This document shows, piece after piece, positions 17,354 through 24,951 of a DNA stretch of 64,000 nt. The stretch's first letter is position 1. Each line of letters begins with the position of its first letter. A program made the translations under genes and the position numbers. The notes under the pieces were generated by a model. It saw nothing but the letters and a program-made list of their open reading frames with translations. It was not told the origin of the DNA and did not search any database. Origin of the DNA: Thiotrichaceae bacterium (lineage in GTDB: Bacteria; Pseudomonadota; Gammaproteobacteria; SZUA-140); contig NVTY02000079.1 of the NCBI GenBank assembly GCA_002401765.2, positions 124,001-188,000 of the forward strand, given 5' to 3'.

Positions 17354-17623
17354 TTATGTGAATTCTAAACGATCTACCACGTTTGAAGAGTCATAGAAGT
17401 GTTGTAATGAATGGGGCAGCTCAAGGTTAATTTCGATTGCTCGTTTTATTGCCTTAAAGTGAGTGCTAGCCTGATATTCAAACTCATTAGCTATTTTTTC
17501 ATGCTCCCACCGCTGGGTAATATTAAACAATAAAAGTGCCCCTGTTATTCCCAATAATAGCATAAGCCAAAGCCCGTATTCTCGGTGTTTAATGCTCGCT
17601 TTTATGAGTCTTTGAGGGCGAGG
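17354..17623 (-). pseudogene. N-terminal fragment of a membrane sensor, probably CHASE-domain type
   Basis: The minus-strand frame is open from about 17623. It reads a basic cytoplasmic start, a transmembrane helix (LWLMLLLGITGALLLF), then EFEYQASTHFKAIKRAIEIN and a segment ending RLEFT before a stop. This layout (one TM helix followed by a helix with repeated acidic and basic residues and a family-like FYDSSNVVDRLEF) resembles the start of CHASE-domain sensor kinases or diguanylate cyclases. Those are several hundred residues longer. No output domain follows, and the tracked ATG at 17563 lies inside the membrane helix. I read it as a truncated remnant. Confidence 0.5.
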
Positions 17624-17862
17624 TTATCAAGCAGGTGTCGCTATTAAGCTTTGCCAGTCGTTCTTTGCCCATAGACGTGAGCGAGCATTTCATTTTGAAT
17701 TTACCAAACCAGTCAACGGATAGTGAGGGTTCTTTTCATTAGAGGCAGCCTTTTTCTATTCTGAATTTCAGTGGGCCATCATGATTGGCTGTTGGATCCA
17801 GAAAAGTTGCCTATCACCATATATACCCGCTCATCTGCGAGCTGGCATATATGGCGCTAATG
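17624..17862. other. Intergenic region, possibly with a coding remnant
   Basis: No intact gene is visible. A minus-strand stretch near 17640-17740 reads SVDWFGKFKMKCSLTSMG and may be a decayed coding fragment, but I do not recognise the family. Confidence 0.3.
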
Positions 17863-18240
17863 TTAATGCATGCCATGCAGTTTATGTTTATCCGCAGAGC
17901 TCGCTTTATGACTAAGGTTTAGCAGGATGTTCGCTAGGTCACGCTCATTTTCAGATGCATTGCCATCATTAGTAATTTTTTTAAGCTTAGGTTTGTCGGC
18001 GCCACTAATCGAGTGATCAATATTCACCATTGCCTGTGCTAACGTACGTACATTTGCTGATGCATGGCTATCACTGGCAATCGTTTTAAGTTGTTTCTTT
18101 TCTGCGCTACTAGGATAGTGATTAAGCCCTGCGAGGATTGAGGCCATCGTTTTGATCTCGCTGTGCCCTTTACCCGCGATCACGCCGTGACTGACAAATG
18201 TCATTATAAAAGCTAAGGATAAGCCCAGTATTTTCACCAT
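17863..18240 (-). CDS. Small secreted helical-repeat protein of unknown function
   Basis: The 125-residue protein has a signal peptide (SLAFIMTFVSHGVIA, cleavage likely before GKGHS). The mature part consists of three related ~32-residue units. Each has a hydrophobic helix (MASILAGLNH, LAQAMVNIDH, LANILLNLSH), then an SSA/SGADK turn, a lysine-rich helix (LKTIAS, LKKITND) and an ASAN/ASEN boundary. The C-terminus is histidine-rich (KHKLHGMH). I do not recognise the family. The ribosome-binding area is purine-rich (GGGGG before the start on the minus strand). It could be a periplasmic binding or stress protein, but nothing in the sequence decides this. Confidence 0.7.
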   Translation of the reverse strand: MVKILGLSLAFIMTFVSHGVIAGKGHSEIKTMASILAGLNHYPSSAEKKQLKTIASDSHASANVRTLAQAMVNIDHSISGADKPKLKKITNDGNASENERDLANILLNLSHKASSADKHKLHGMH

Positions 18241-18938
18241 GATTGAAATCCCCCTCGTGATTAAGAATGATTGGTTGTCTAAAGACTCACTATAGCGCTT
18301 GAATTAGGTTTTGGGAATGTGTTTGTAGTCTTGGACTATCATGCCATTAATTTAAATGATTTACCGCATCATCACCAGGGAAATCCGATATCAGAACCTT
18401 TTTCTTCGACCCATAATTTAATGGCCTCTTTTAATACCTCATCGATAGATTGGGTGAGTAAGGATGGTATCTAATTATTCTTTGATCTGCATCAAACGTG
18501 TCTTTAAGAAGTTGATCATTTTTTGTAATGCACTCCATGACTTGTGCGCGGCCACCTTTCATCGCATACCCAATATGGGTGATGACGAGTGTTCGCATCG
18601 TAACGGTTTCACACATCTGGCTCCAGCCAAAATCTGGGTGAGAGGTGCCGAGAGTGTGCTCTCTGATGCTTTCAGCATAGGCGCTTCTTTTCTGCTGTGC
18701 ATGGCGGGGCTTTCATCAGCCCTATCGGCGGCGTCCGTTTATAGCCGATAAGACGAGCGGGGCTGCCAAGTGCACTTAAATACTCGATTTTTACCACATC
18801 GATCGGTTTGATCCGCTATAATCGGGTGCTTTATGCGGTGGTTTCGCTGCTCTTGTTGTGATAAAAGTTATCAGGTTGTGGTAAAAGCAGGGGGCGGTGC
18901 GATTAGTGCTGTTTTAGTTAATTTTTTATATTTTTGGC
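18241..18938. other. Long intergenic region with possible gene remnants
   Basis: No intact gene is convincing. On the minus strand a frame (18431-18710) contains TSHPDFGWSQMCE and AMKGGRAQVMECITKNDQ, and a neighbouring frame continues as SIDEVLKEAIKLWVEEKG. This could be one broken gene, but I do not recognise it. An inverted repeat TGATAA-AAG-TTATCA lies at 18859-18873, about 85 bases before the next gene. Confidence 0.4.
18859..18873. promoter_or_regulatory. Possible operator: TGATAA-N3-TTATCA inverted repeat
   Basis: A perfect six-base inverted repeat with a three-base centre lies upstream of the beta-propeller gene. The symmetry is typical of a dimeric regulator site. It does not match FNR or CRP consensus well, and I cannot name the regulator. 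Confidence 0.3.
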
Positions 18939-18956
18939 TTGAGTAGGATGGTTTTA

Positions 18957-20207
18957 ATGAGTGATGCTGCGTTAGGGATCGATTTTACACTGGGTTATTA
19001 CAGTAGCGACCGCAAAACAGGTAAGGTTTGCGTGGTTAAGCGTCGCAATGGCGAGGTCAGTATTAACTGTCTTGGTGTGGAGCCTGACAGTGGTCTTGAA
19101 AAGGCTTTAAAACCGATTTTTGTCGGTTTGACCGAGGAACATCGTTTTATTTTGCTAGACCCGGAAACAAAATCGATCCGTATTCAGACTAACTTTCCCA
19201 TCGATGCCTTTCCTGCTCATATTTATAGTGATCCGAATGCCAATCGTGACTGGTTTATGAATGATGGTGATAAAGAGACTGGGAACGACACGGTGAACTG
19301 CGGCGATCAAGGCTCATCGGTTACGGTGATCGAAAATACAGCGAGTGCCTCGGCTAAGCATCTGGCCACTATCTGTATTGGTCGAGGCCACCATCAGGCC
19401 AATTTCGCATATCCTTCTGAAGACGCGCCTAATGTCCCGCATACCACTTACATCAGTAATTTAAAAGATGGAACGGTTTCTGCTATTGGTAATAACCCCA
19501 ACAATGAAGAGACCTACCTTAAGGTTATTGCCACCATTGACCTGTGCGAGGCAGATAAAGAGAAGGATGGGTGCACAGAAGCGCCTTGCAATGCCTTTCC
19601 TCATGGCTTGGTCTACTCAAGGGTCTCTGGCAAACTGTATAACCTGAATAACGGTTATGGCAGCATCGCGGTGATTGATCCGCTGACGAATAAAATTGAA
19701 GAGCATATTGAATTTAAAGGGCACAGCAATCTGTTTGCGACACCTTGCGGGCGATTTATCTTTGGGCGTGGAGCGGATCGCAAGTCTAACCCTGAGCATG
19801 TCATTGCAAAATTGACCGTGATGGATGCTGGCACGCATGTGGTGCTGGATTCGATCAACCTGCCAGACATCTACATCAGTAAATATTATTTTAATCGTGA
19901 TGGCAGTAAGCTGTATTTGACCACCAGCAGTTCGGGTAGTCCAGAACAGGTGGCAAACCTCAAGAGTGATGCGTTGCTGGTGTTTGATCTGAATGGATTG
20001 CCGAAGATTAAACTATCAAAAGAACTGGCGTTGGGCACCTCTTCTGGATCACTTGCATTTCATGGTGAAGATGAGGCGACGCAACTGGTTTTTTCATCTA
20101 ATTCTGCCACGGGCACATTAGTGGTTATCGATGGCGACAGTGATGAGCTGATTGAATCGCTGAAAGTAACCGAGGGTGTGTCCCACTCTCGCGTATGGTT
20201 GGCTTGA
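18957..20207 (+). CDS. Beta-propeller (YVTN-like) protein of unknown function
   Basis: I chose the ATG at 18957, which has AGGA eight bases upstream; the tracked 18939 is a TTG. The ~416-residue product has no signal peptide. It shows repeated blade-like strands such as AVIDPLTNKIEEHIEFKGHS, TVMDAGTHVVLDSINLPD, DALLVFDLNGLPKIKLSKEL and LVVIDGDSDELIESLKVTEG, which are typical of seven-bladed YVTN/lactonase-like propellers. Several cysteines (DLCEADKEKDGCTEAPC) and a histidine pair (GRGHHQANF) could bind a metal, which is inference. It precedes yegQ and the two SUMF1 genes on the same strand but with gaps, so co-regulation is uncertain. Confidence 0.72.
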   Translation: MSDAALGIDFTLGYYSSDRKTGKVCVVKRRNGEVSINCLGVEPDSGLEKALKPIFVGLTEEHRFILLDPETKSIRIQTNFPIDAFPAHIYSDPNANRDWFMNDGDKETGNDTVNCGDQGSSVTVIENTASASAKHLATICIGRGHHQANFAYPSEDAPNVPHTTYISNLKDGTVSAIGNNPNNEETYLKVIATIDLCEADKEKDGCTEAPCNAFPHGLVYSRVSGKLYNLNNGYGSIAVIDPLTNKIEEHIEFKGHSNLFATPCGRFIFGRGADRKSNPEHVIAKLTVMDAGTHVVLDSINLPDIYISKYYFNRDGSKLYLTTSSSGSPEQVANLKSDALLVFDLNGLPKIKLSKELALGTSSGSLAFHGEDEATQLVFSSNSATGTLVVIDGDSDELIESLKVTEGVSHSRVWLA

Positions 20208-20300
20208 TTTATTTTAAATTGTTTTGCCTGGTCTGTTCCGATTTGCCTGCTTGAAATCGCGTTTCAGATGTTTTTTTATAATGATTGGTGATAAAAAATT

Positions 20301-20489
20301 ATGAACGTAGCAATGTATTGTATCGGTGCAGCCCTGATTATCGCGCTGCTGATTAAGCTCTCATCGGGCGCTGTTAGCAGTGGTATGGGGCTTGGTTTGG
20401 CTATCTTGCTGGTGATTGTACTGCCTTGTTTTCTGGCCATGCGCATTGCGAAAAAAGAGCGTGCTGAGCGCGAAGAAGAGGAAAAATAG
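20301..20489 (+). CDS. Small inner-membrane protein
   Basis: The 62-residue product has two hydrophobic stretches (MYCIGAALIIALLI and GLGLAILLVIVLPCFLAM) joined by a glycine-serine turn. It ends in a highly charged tail (KKERAEREEEEK), so it should span the membrane twice with both ends inside. No homologous family is recognised. The start is an ATG, and coding is supported mainly by the clear membrane pattern. The gene stands alone upstream of yegQ. Confidence 0.55.
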   Translation: MNVAMYCIGAALIIALLIKLSSGAVSSGMGLGLAILLVIVLPCFLAMRIAKKERAEREEEEK

Positions 20490-20501
20490 TTTTTTGAATG
20501 G

Positions 20502-20530
20502 TTGTTGATCACCTCGGGGGTGGTCGACAA
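20502..20530. other. Stem-loop of unknown role
   Basis: TTGTTGATCACC pairs with GGTGGTCGACAA over twelve positions (two G-T pairs) around a five-base loop. No T-run follows on either strand, so it is not a classical terminator. It lies just after the small membrane protein gene and might stabilise its mRNA. Confidence 0.4.
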
Positions 20531-20654
20531 TGCGGGTTCATGCGAGCCTGATTAAATGTTTAGTTGACGAAGTTGAAAAACCTGCTGCTGTTTATCCTGA
20601 GTTATGCCACCTGCCTGCATAACCCCGCTTTAATTTAATTGTTGTACTCCTGAC

Positions 20655-21968
20655 ATGAAATCTACTGAATTACTAGCCCCAGCTGGCACCATGAAGAATC
20701 TTGAATACGCGATCGCCTATGGCGCAGATGCCGTATATGCAGGGATGCCACGCTATAGCCTGCGCGTGCGCAATAATGATTTTAGTCGTTACGAAAATCT
20801 TGCTGCAGGGATTGCAACGGCACACGCCGCTGGCAAACGTTTTTACCTTGCATGCAATGTACTGCGGCATAATAGTAAAGTTAAGACCTTTATGGATGAC
20901 ATCACCTCGGTGGTGGAGCTCAACCCGGATGCGCTGATCATGGCAGATCCTGGCTTGATCATGCAGGTGCGCGAACGTTGGCCAGATCTCCCCGTGCACC
21001 TTTCAGTGCAGGCCAATACGGTTAATTATGCAAGCGTTAAATTTTGGCAATCACTCGGCTTAAAACGCATTATTTTGTCGCGTGAGCTGTCGCTGGATGA
21101 GGTGGCGGAAATTCGCCAGGAGTGCCCCGATATGGCGTTAGAGGTCTTTGTCCATGGCGCACTCTGTATTGCCTATTCTGGGCGCTGCCTGCTTTCCGGT
21201 TATTTTAGTCACCGCGATGCCAATCAGGGCAGCTGTACCAACGCCTGCCGCTGGAAATATGATGTCAAAGATGCACAGCAGGATATCTCTGGTGATACGG
21301 TGGCTTGTGAGGCGCCGGAGCGACAACACGAAGAGGCTCAAGGGAAAGTCTATCTGCTTGAAGCGGAGCAGCGCCCAGGCGAGTTGATGCCAATCGAAGA
21401 AGACGAACATGGTACCTATATTATGAACTCAAAAGACCTGCGTGCGGTGGAGCATGTTGAGCGTCTGGTGAACATGGGTATCGATAGTTTAAAGATCGAA
21501 GGGCGTACCAAGTCGCACTACTATGTGGCACGTACGGCGCAGACTTATCGCCAGGCGATTGATGATGCGTTAGCTGGTCGCGCCTTTGATGAGCGTCATC
21601 TTGGTGTGCTGGAAAATCTGGCGAGTCGTGGTTATACCGATGGTTTTTTTAAACGTTACCACAGTAAGGAATATCAGAATTACATGCAAAATCGTTCTGC
21701 CAGTTTAAAGCAGCAATTTGTGGGTGAGATCACACATTATGATGCGGTAAAAGGCGAGGCGGATATTGAAGTGAAAAATAAATTTGCAGTGGGTGATGAG
21801 CTTGAACTGATTTTACCGGAGGGTGGGCGTTCCTTTACCCTGGCTGAAATGCGTAATGAGCATGGTGAAGTGGTTAATGAGGTGCTGGGCAGTGGCTATC
21901 GCGCCAAGATTTCATTTCCGAATGATGGCATCGATTATCGCAAGGGTCTGTGGGCTAAATACCTGTGA
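20655..21968 (+). CDS. trhP: Peptidase U32 family, tRNA hydroxylation protein TrhP (YegQ)
   Basis: YegQ/TrhP is needed for 5-hydroxylation of uridine 34 in certain tRNAs. The protein begins ELLAPAGTMKNLEYAIAYGADAVYAG, as in the family. It carries the U32 signature EVFVHGALCIAYSGRCLLSG and the conserved cysteines of GSCTNACRWKY that fit an iron-sulfur cluster. A later IEGRTKSHYYVARTAQTYR block and a C-terminal beta domain complete it. The length of 437 residues is near normal; an acidic, variable stretch lies around residues 205-250. The GTG start of the next gene overlaps its stop, so it may be co-transcribed with the SUMF1 genes. Confidence 0.9.
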   Translation: MKSTELLAPAGTMKNLEYAIAYGADAVYAGMPRYSLRVRNNDFSRYENLAAGIATAHAAGKRFYLACNVLRHNSKVKTFMDDITSVVELNPDALIMADPGLIMQVRERWPDLPVHLSVQANTVNYASVKFWQSLGLKRIILSRELSLDEVAEIRQECPDMALEVFVHGALCIAYSGRCLLSGYFSHRDANQGSCTNACRWKYDVKDAQQDISGDTVACEAPERQHEEAQGKVYLLEAEQRPGELMPIEEDEHGTYIMNSKDLRAVEHVERLVNMGIDSLKIEGRTKSHYYVARTAQTYRQAIDDALAGRAFDERHLGVLENLASRGYTDGFFKRYHSKEYQNYMQNRSASLKQQFVGEITHYDAVKGEADIEVKNKFAVGDELELILPEGGRSFTLAEMRNEHGEVVNEVLGSGYRAKISFPNDGIDYRKGLWAKYL

Positions 21969-21976
21969 TTCACATA

Positions 21977-23017
21977 ATGCCATTGTTATCTGCTTCATTG
22001 GGCTTATTGCTGTTGCTGTTTAGTCTAAATATTGTCGCGGCAAATAAACCGCAGGATCATCTTCATTCAGATAAACAATGTGTTAACTGCCATCAAGAAG
22101 GGATTGCTGAGCTGCTTGAGGTGCTATCAAAACCTAAAGATAGTTGTACGCAATGCCATACTGTGGCGCAGATAAAAACGGGCGATTTCACGTCAGCGGT
22201 CTCCTTTACTGACGTCGATGGGGGTGACCCTAAATTGAGATTAACTGCGGATGCTGGCATGCGCTTTCCGCTACTCTATCAACAATCGCGGATAGGGGCT
22301 AAACCCAATAAAATGGTGTCAGTACCTGCGGGAAAATTTATTATGGGCACGAATAGCGGTTTCTTTGATGAAGGACCACCGCATGAAGTCACTCTGGATG
22401 CTTTTATGATCGATCAGTATGAGGTGACAAACCTGCAATATGAAACGTACATTAAGGCGACGAACCGACGTTCGCCGATACATTTTAGAAATCGGACTTA
22501 CCCGGAAGGGAAGGCAGATCACCCGGTGATATTTGTTGGCTGGGGTGACGCGGTTGATTATTGCACCTGGGCGGATAAGCGCCTACCTTCCGGTAAAGAG
22601 TGGGAAAAGGCGGCGCGTGGTAGTGATGGTAGAACCTACCCGTGGGGTGAGCTGTTTGACCCCAAAAAGAGCAACAACCCCGTGCGTTGGCGCGCCGCTA
22701 GTCACGCTGGCGACACCACGCCGGTAGGCGCCTTTGAAGAAGGCGTTAGTGTTTATGGCCTATACGATACTGCCGGTAATGTTTGGGAATGGACTGATTC
22801 CTGGTATACCCCATATCCGGGGAATGAAGTGCCTGCTGAAAATTACGGTGAGCGCTATAAAACCCTGAAGGGTGGCTCGTGGTTTGATTGCTCATTTTAC
22901 AAGTGTGGTTTCTCCGCAGCGCTATTTAATCGTTCCTTTTTTGCCAAGCGAACCAAGAATGACACCTTTGGTTTTCGTTGCGCAAAAGATGTGCCTACAG
23001 CCAAAGGGGGTGAGTAA
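21977..23017 (+). CDS. Periplasmic diheme cytochrome fused to a SUMF1/FGE-like domain
   Basis: The tracked GTG start at 21965 overlaps the yegQ stop; the ATG at 21977 gives a cleaner signal peptide (PLLSASLGLLLLLFSLNIVAA). The first ~60 mature residues carry two haem c motifs, CVNCH and CTQCH. The rest is a full SUMF1 domain, from MVSVPAGKFIMGTNSG to GNVWEWTDSWY and FGFRCAKD. SUMF1 covers formylglycine-generating enzymes and many non-FGE relatives. In the last third, GGSWFDCSFYKCGFS keeps two cysteines five residues apart, where true FGEs bind copper. No sulfatase gene is in view. Its stop overlaps the next SUMF1 gene by one base. Confidence 0.85.
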   Translation: MPLLSASLGLLLLLFSLNIVAANKPQDHLHSDKQCVNCHQEGIAELLEVLSKPKDSCTQCHTVAQIKTGDFTSAVSFTDVDGGDPKLRLTADAGMRFPLLYQQSRIGAKPNKMVSVPAGKFIMGTNSGFFDEGPPHEVTLDAFMIDQYEVTNLQYETYIKATNRRSPIHFRNRTYPEGKADHPVIFVGWGDAVDYCTWADKRLPSGKEWEKAARGSDGRTYPWGELFDPKKSNNPVRWRAASHAGDTTPVGAFEEGVSVYGLYDTAGNVWEWTDSWYTPYPGNEVPAENYGERYKTLKGGSWFDCSFYKCGFSAALFNRSFFAKRTKNDTFGFRCAKDVPTAKGGE

Positions 23018-24096
23018 TGAGTAGAGTGCAATGGGCTGGATTGATATTGGCCAGTGGTGTATTGCTGGCGTGTGATAAAAACCCAGGATTAGATTCTGCG
23101 GCGTCTGTTCAAGAGCGTTCAGCGACCAATTCGGTTGCTCATGCGATGCCTGAAAAACTGAAAACGTCGAGTAAAAAGGCACCGGAGGATATGTTAAGTG
23201 AGGATGAGTTGCAGCTTGGCCTGGCATCGCCATCGACCGCTGCGATTTCGATGGTAACAGTGCCCGCGGGTGAGTTTATGATGGGCAGTAATAAAGTGGA
23301 TGATGAGGGATTGCAGGAGCAATATGGTTTCTCGACACCACTATTTGTCAATGAGCACCCAGAGCATAAACGCGTGATTGACGCATTTATGATCGATACC
23401 TATGAGACAAGTAAGGCTGAGTATAAAGAATTTATCCTCTTGACTGATCGCCTGTTGCCATTTTTGTGGGGCAATAATGGCTATGGTTTGACCATGGAAG
23501 AGGCGGGGCGGATGGAAATCAGCCGTCTGCGAAAAATCGCTGCAAATGATTTTAAGCTTGATATGGATACTCGTGAGATGGAGCGTGAGCCATTGATGGC
23601 CGCCATGGTTCAGGTTCAGGCAAAGATGGATGTACTGCCCGCAACCGATGTGATCTGGCAGGAAGCAGCAGTCTATTGTCAGTGGCGAGGGAAGCGACTG
23701 CCAAGAGAAACGGAATGGGAGCGCGCGGCACGCGGTACTGATGGCAACGAATACCCATGGGGCAGTCAGTGGGATGTCAAAATCACCAATACGGGGGATG
23801 ATTCAGATGGGGAGAATGGGCTCGCGCCAGTTGGATCGTATCCACAAAATATTTCGCCGGTAGGTGCGTTTGATATGGCGGGCAATGTATGGGAATGGAC
23901 CGCTGACTGGTATCTGCCCTATGAAGGCTCTGATTACAAAAGCGAATTTTTTGGCGAGAAAAACAAAGTGATTCGTGGTGGTGGTGGGGTGGGGCATTAT
24001 GCCCTGAATATATTTTTCCGCGGTGCTGCAAGACAGTTCGCAGAGGTGGATTTGCGCTCTGAAGATGTCGGGTTTCGCTGTGTCAAAGATATTTAG
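23017..24096 (+). CDS. SUMF1/FGE-like lipoprotein
   Basis: The 359-residue product has a lipoprotein signal ending LLAC (lipidated Cys near residue 19). A ~60-residue low-complexity linker leads to a SUMF1 domain (MVTVPAGEFMMGSNKVDDEG, FMIDTYETSKAEY, CQWRGKRLPRETEWERAARG, GNVWEWTADWY, VGFRCVKD). The C-terminal region reads GGGGVGHYALNIFFRGAARQ and lacks the cysteine pair seen in the preceding protein, so copper FGE chemistry is unlikely. A long helical insertion (~residues 155-205) is present. It overlaps the diheme-SUMF1 gene by one base and probably works with it in the envelope. The substrate is unknown. Confidence 0.85.
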   Translation: MSRVQWAGLILASGVLLACDKNPGLDSAASVQERSATNSVAHAMPEKLKTSSKKAPEDMLSEDELQLGLASPSTAAISMVTVPAGEFMMGSNKVDDEGLQEQYGFSTPLFVNEHPEHKRVIDAFMIDTYETSKAEYKEFILLTDRLLPFLWGNNGYGLTMEEAGRMEISRLRKIAANDFKLDMDTREMEREPLMAAMVQVQAKMDVLPATDVIWQEAAVYCQWRGKRLPRETEWERAARGTDGNEYPWGSQWDVKITNTGDDSDGENGLAPVGSYPQNISPVGAFDMAGNVWEWTADWYLPYEGSDYKSEFFGEKNKVIRGGGGVGHYALNIFFRGAARQFAEVDLRSEDVGFRCVKDI

Positions 24097-24176
24097 TCTG
24101 GCCTCTGTTGGCTGCTGAAATACATTAGTTTATTGAAATGTTTACCTGCTAGCGCATAATATCCCCAGATAAGTGA

Positions 24177-24205
24177 TTGATAAAAAGGGGATTCATCCAT
24201 ATAAT
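24177..24205 (+). promoter_or_regulatory. Sigma-70 promoter of the rimP-nusA-infB operon
   Basis: TTGATA, a 17-base spacer and a perfect TATAAT stand upstream of rimP. The predicted transcription start near 24212 leaves a leader of about 215 bases that contains the terminator-like hairpin listed next. Confidence 0.75.
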
Positions 24206-24355
24206 AGCCCTCGGGCAGCGAACTGCTGCTGTTAGTGACGGGTTTGAATAAGTGGTAATGTATGTAAGTTGTTGATTATACATTGGTAAGTGGCCGCTTT
24301 GTTGATCGGGCGGCATTTGCTTTGTCGTGGATTAGCATCGAACAGCTAATTTTTA

Positions 24356-24380
24356 AAAGTGGGCCTTGTGCCCATTTTTT
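24356..24380 (+). terminator. Leader terminator/attenuator hairpin before rimP
   Basis: AAGTGGGC pairs with GCCCATTT (with one G-T pair) around loop CTTGT, followed by a T-run. It lies inside the leader between the promoter and rimP, so it can act as an attenuator. NusA, encoded in this operon, modulates pausing and termination and could act here; that link is inference. Confidence 0.65.
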
Positions 24381-24429
24381 GTTTTTAGCCCTTTTTATTA
24401 GGGCTTGCGGGATTAGGGATGGCGGGACG

Positions 24430-24891
24430 ATGGCGGGTCGAGCACAGACACAGTTAGAAGAACTTATCAGCCCGGTGGTGGTTTCACTGGGATATGAATT
24501 TGTCGGCATGGAATATCTGCCGCAAGGGAAGCATTCGCTGCTACGTATTTATATAGATAAGTCTGAAGGGATCTCCGTCGATGATTGCGGCACAGTGAGC
24601 CATCAGCTGAGTGGTGTGTTGGAGGTTGAGGAGCCGATCAATGGCCATTATGTGCTGGAGGTTTCATCGCCGGGTCTTGATAGACCGCTGTTTAAATTTG
24701 AGGATTTTGATCGATTTAGCGGTAATAACGTGCAGATTAGATTGCAAGTTCCGTTAGATGGACGGCGTAATTTTAAAGGCTTGCTGGCGGGTGTTAAAGC
24801 TGATGACCAGTTAGTTGATGTTGCGATTGATGGTGAGATCATTAGTCTGCCATGGGATCGAATAGAAAAGGCTCGCTTGATTGCGGAATAA
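24430..24891 (+). CDS. rimP: Ribosome maturation factor
   Basis: RimP assists 30S subunit assembly. The ATG at 24430 gives MAGRAQTQLEELISPVV, matching the family's N-terminus; the tracked start at 24283 would translate through the leader hairpin. The protein has a helical N-terminal domain (YEFVGMEYL), the conserved LEVSSPGLDRPLF motif and a C-terminal SH3-like domain ending DRIEKARLIAE. Length is 153 residues, normal. It is the first gene of the nusA-infB operon. Confidence 0.95.
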   Translation: MAGRAQTQLEELISPVVVSLGYEFVGMEYLPQGKHSLLRIYIDKSEGISVDDCGTVSHQLSGVLEVEEPINGHYVLEVSSPGLDRPLFKFEDFDRFSGNNVQIRLQVPLDGRRNFKGLLAGVKADDQLVDVAIDGEIISLPWDRIEKARLIAE

Positions 24892-24951
24892 GGATTGCAG
24901 AGTGTTGCGTTGACACATTTGTCAGCGTAAAGATTGAGATAGAGGCGTGAT

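Noticed and set aside
18464-18751. Plus-strand ORF of 95 residues
   Set aside because: The opposite strand has the more protein-like reading, and this ORF has no ribosome-binding site or family motif.
14231-18938. Accessory segment as an integrated genomic island
   Set aside because: No integrase gene and no direct repeat of the tRNA-Leu 3' end was seen at the far side, so an island with att sites is not supported.
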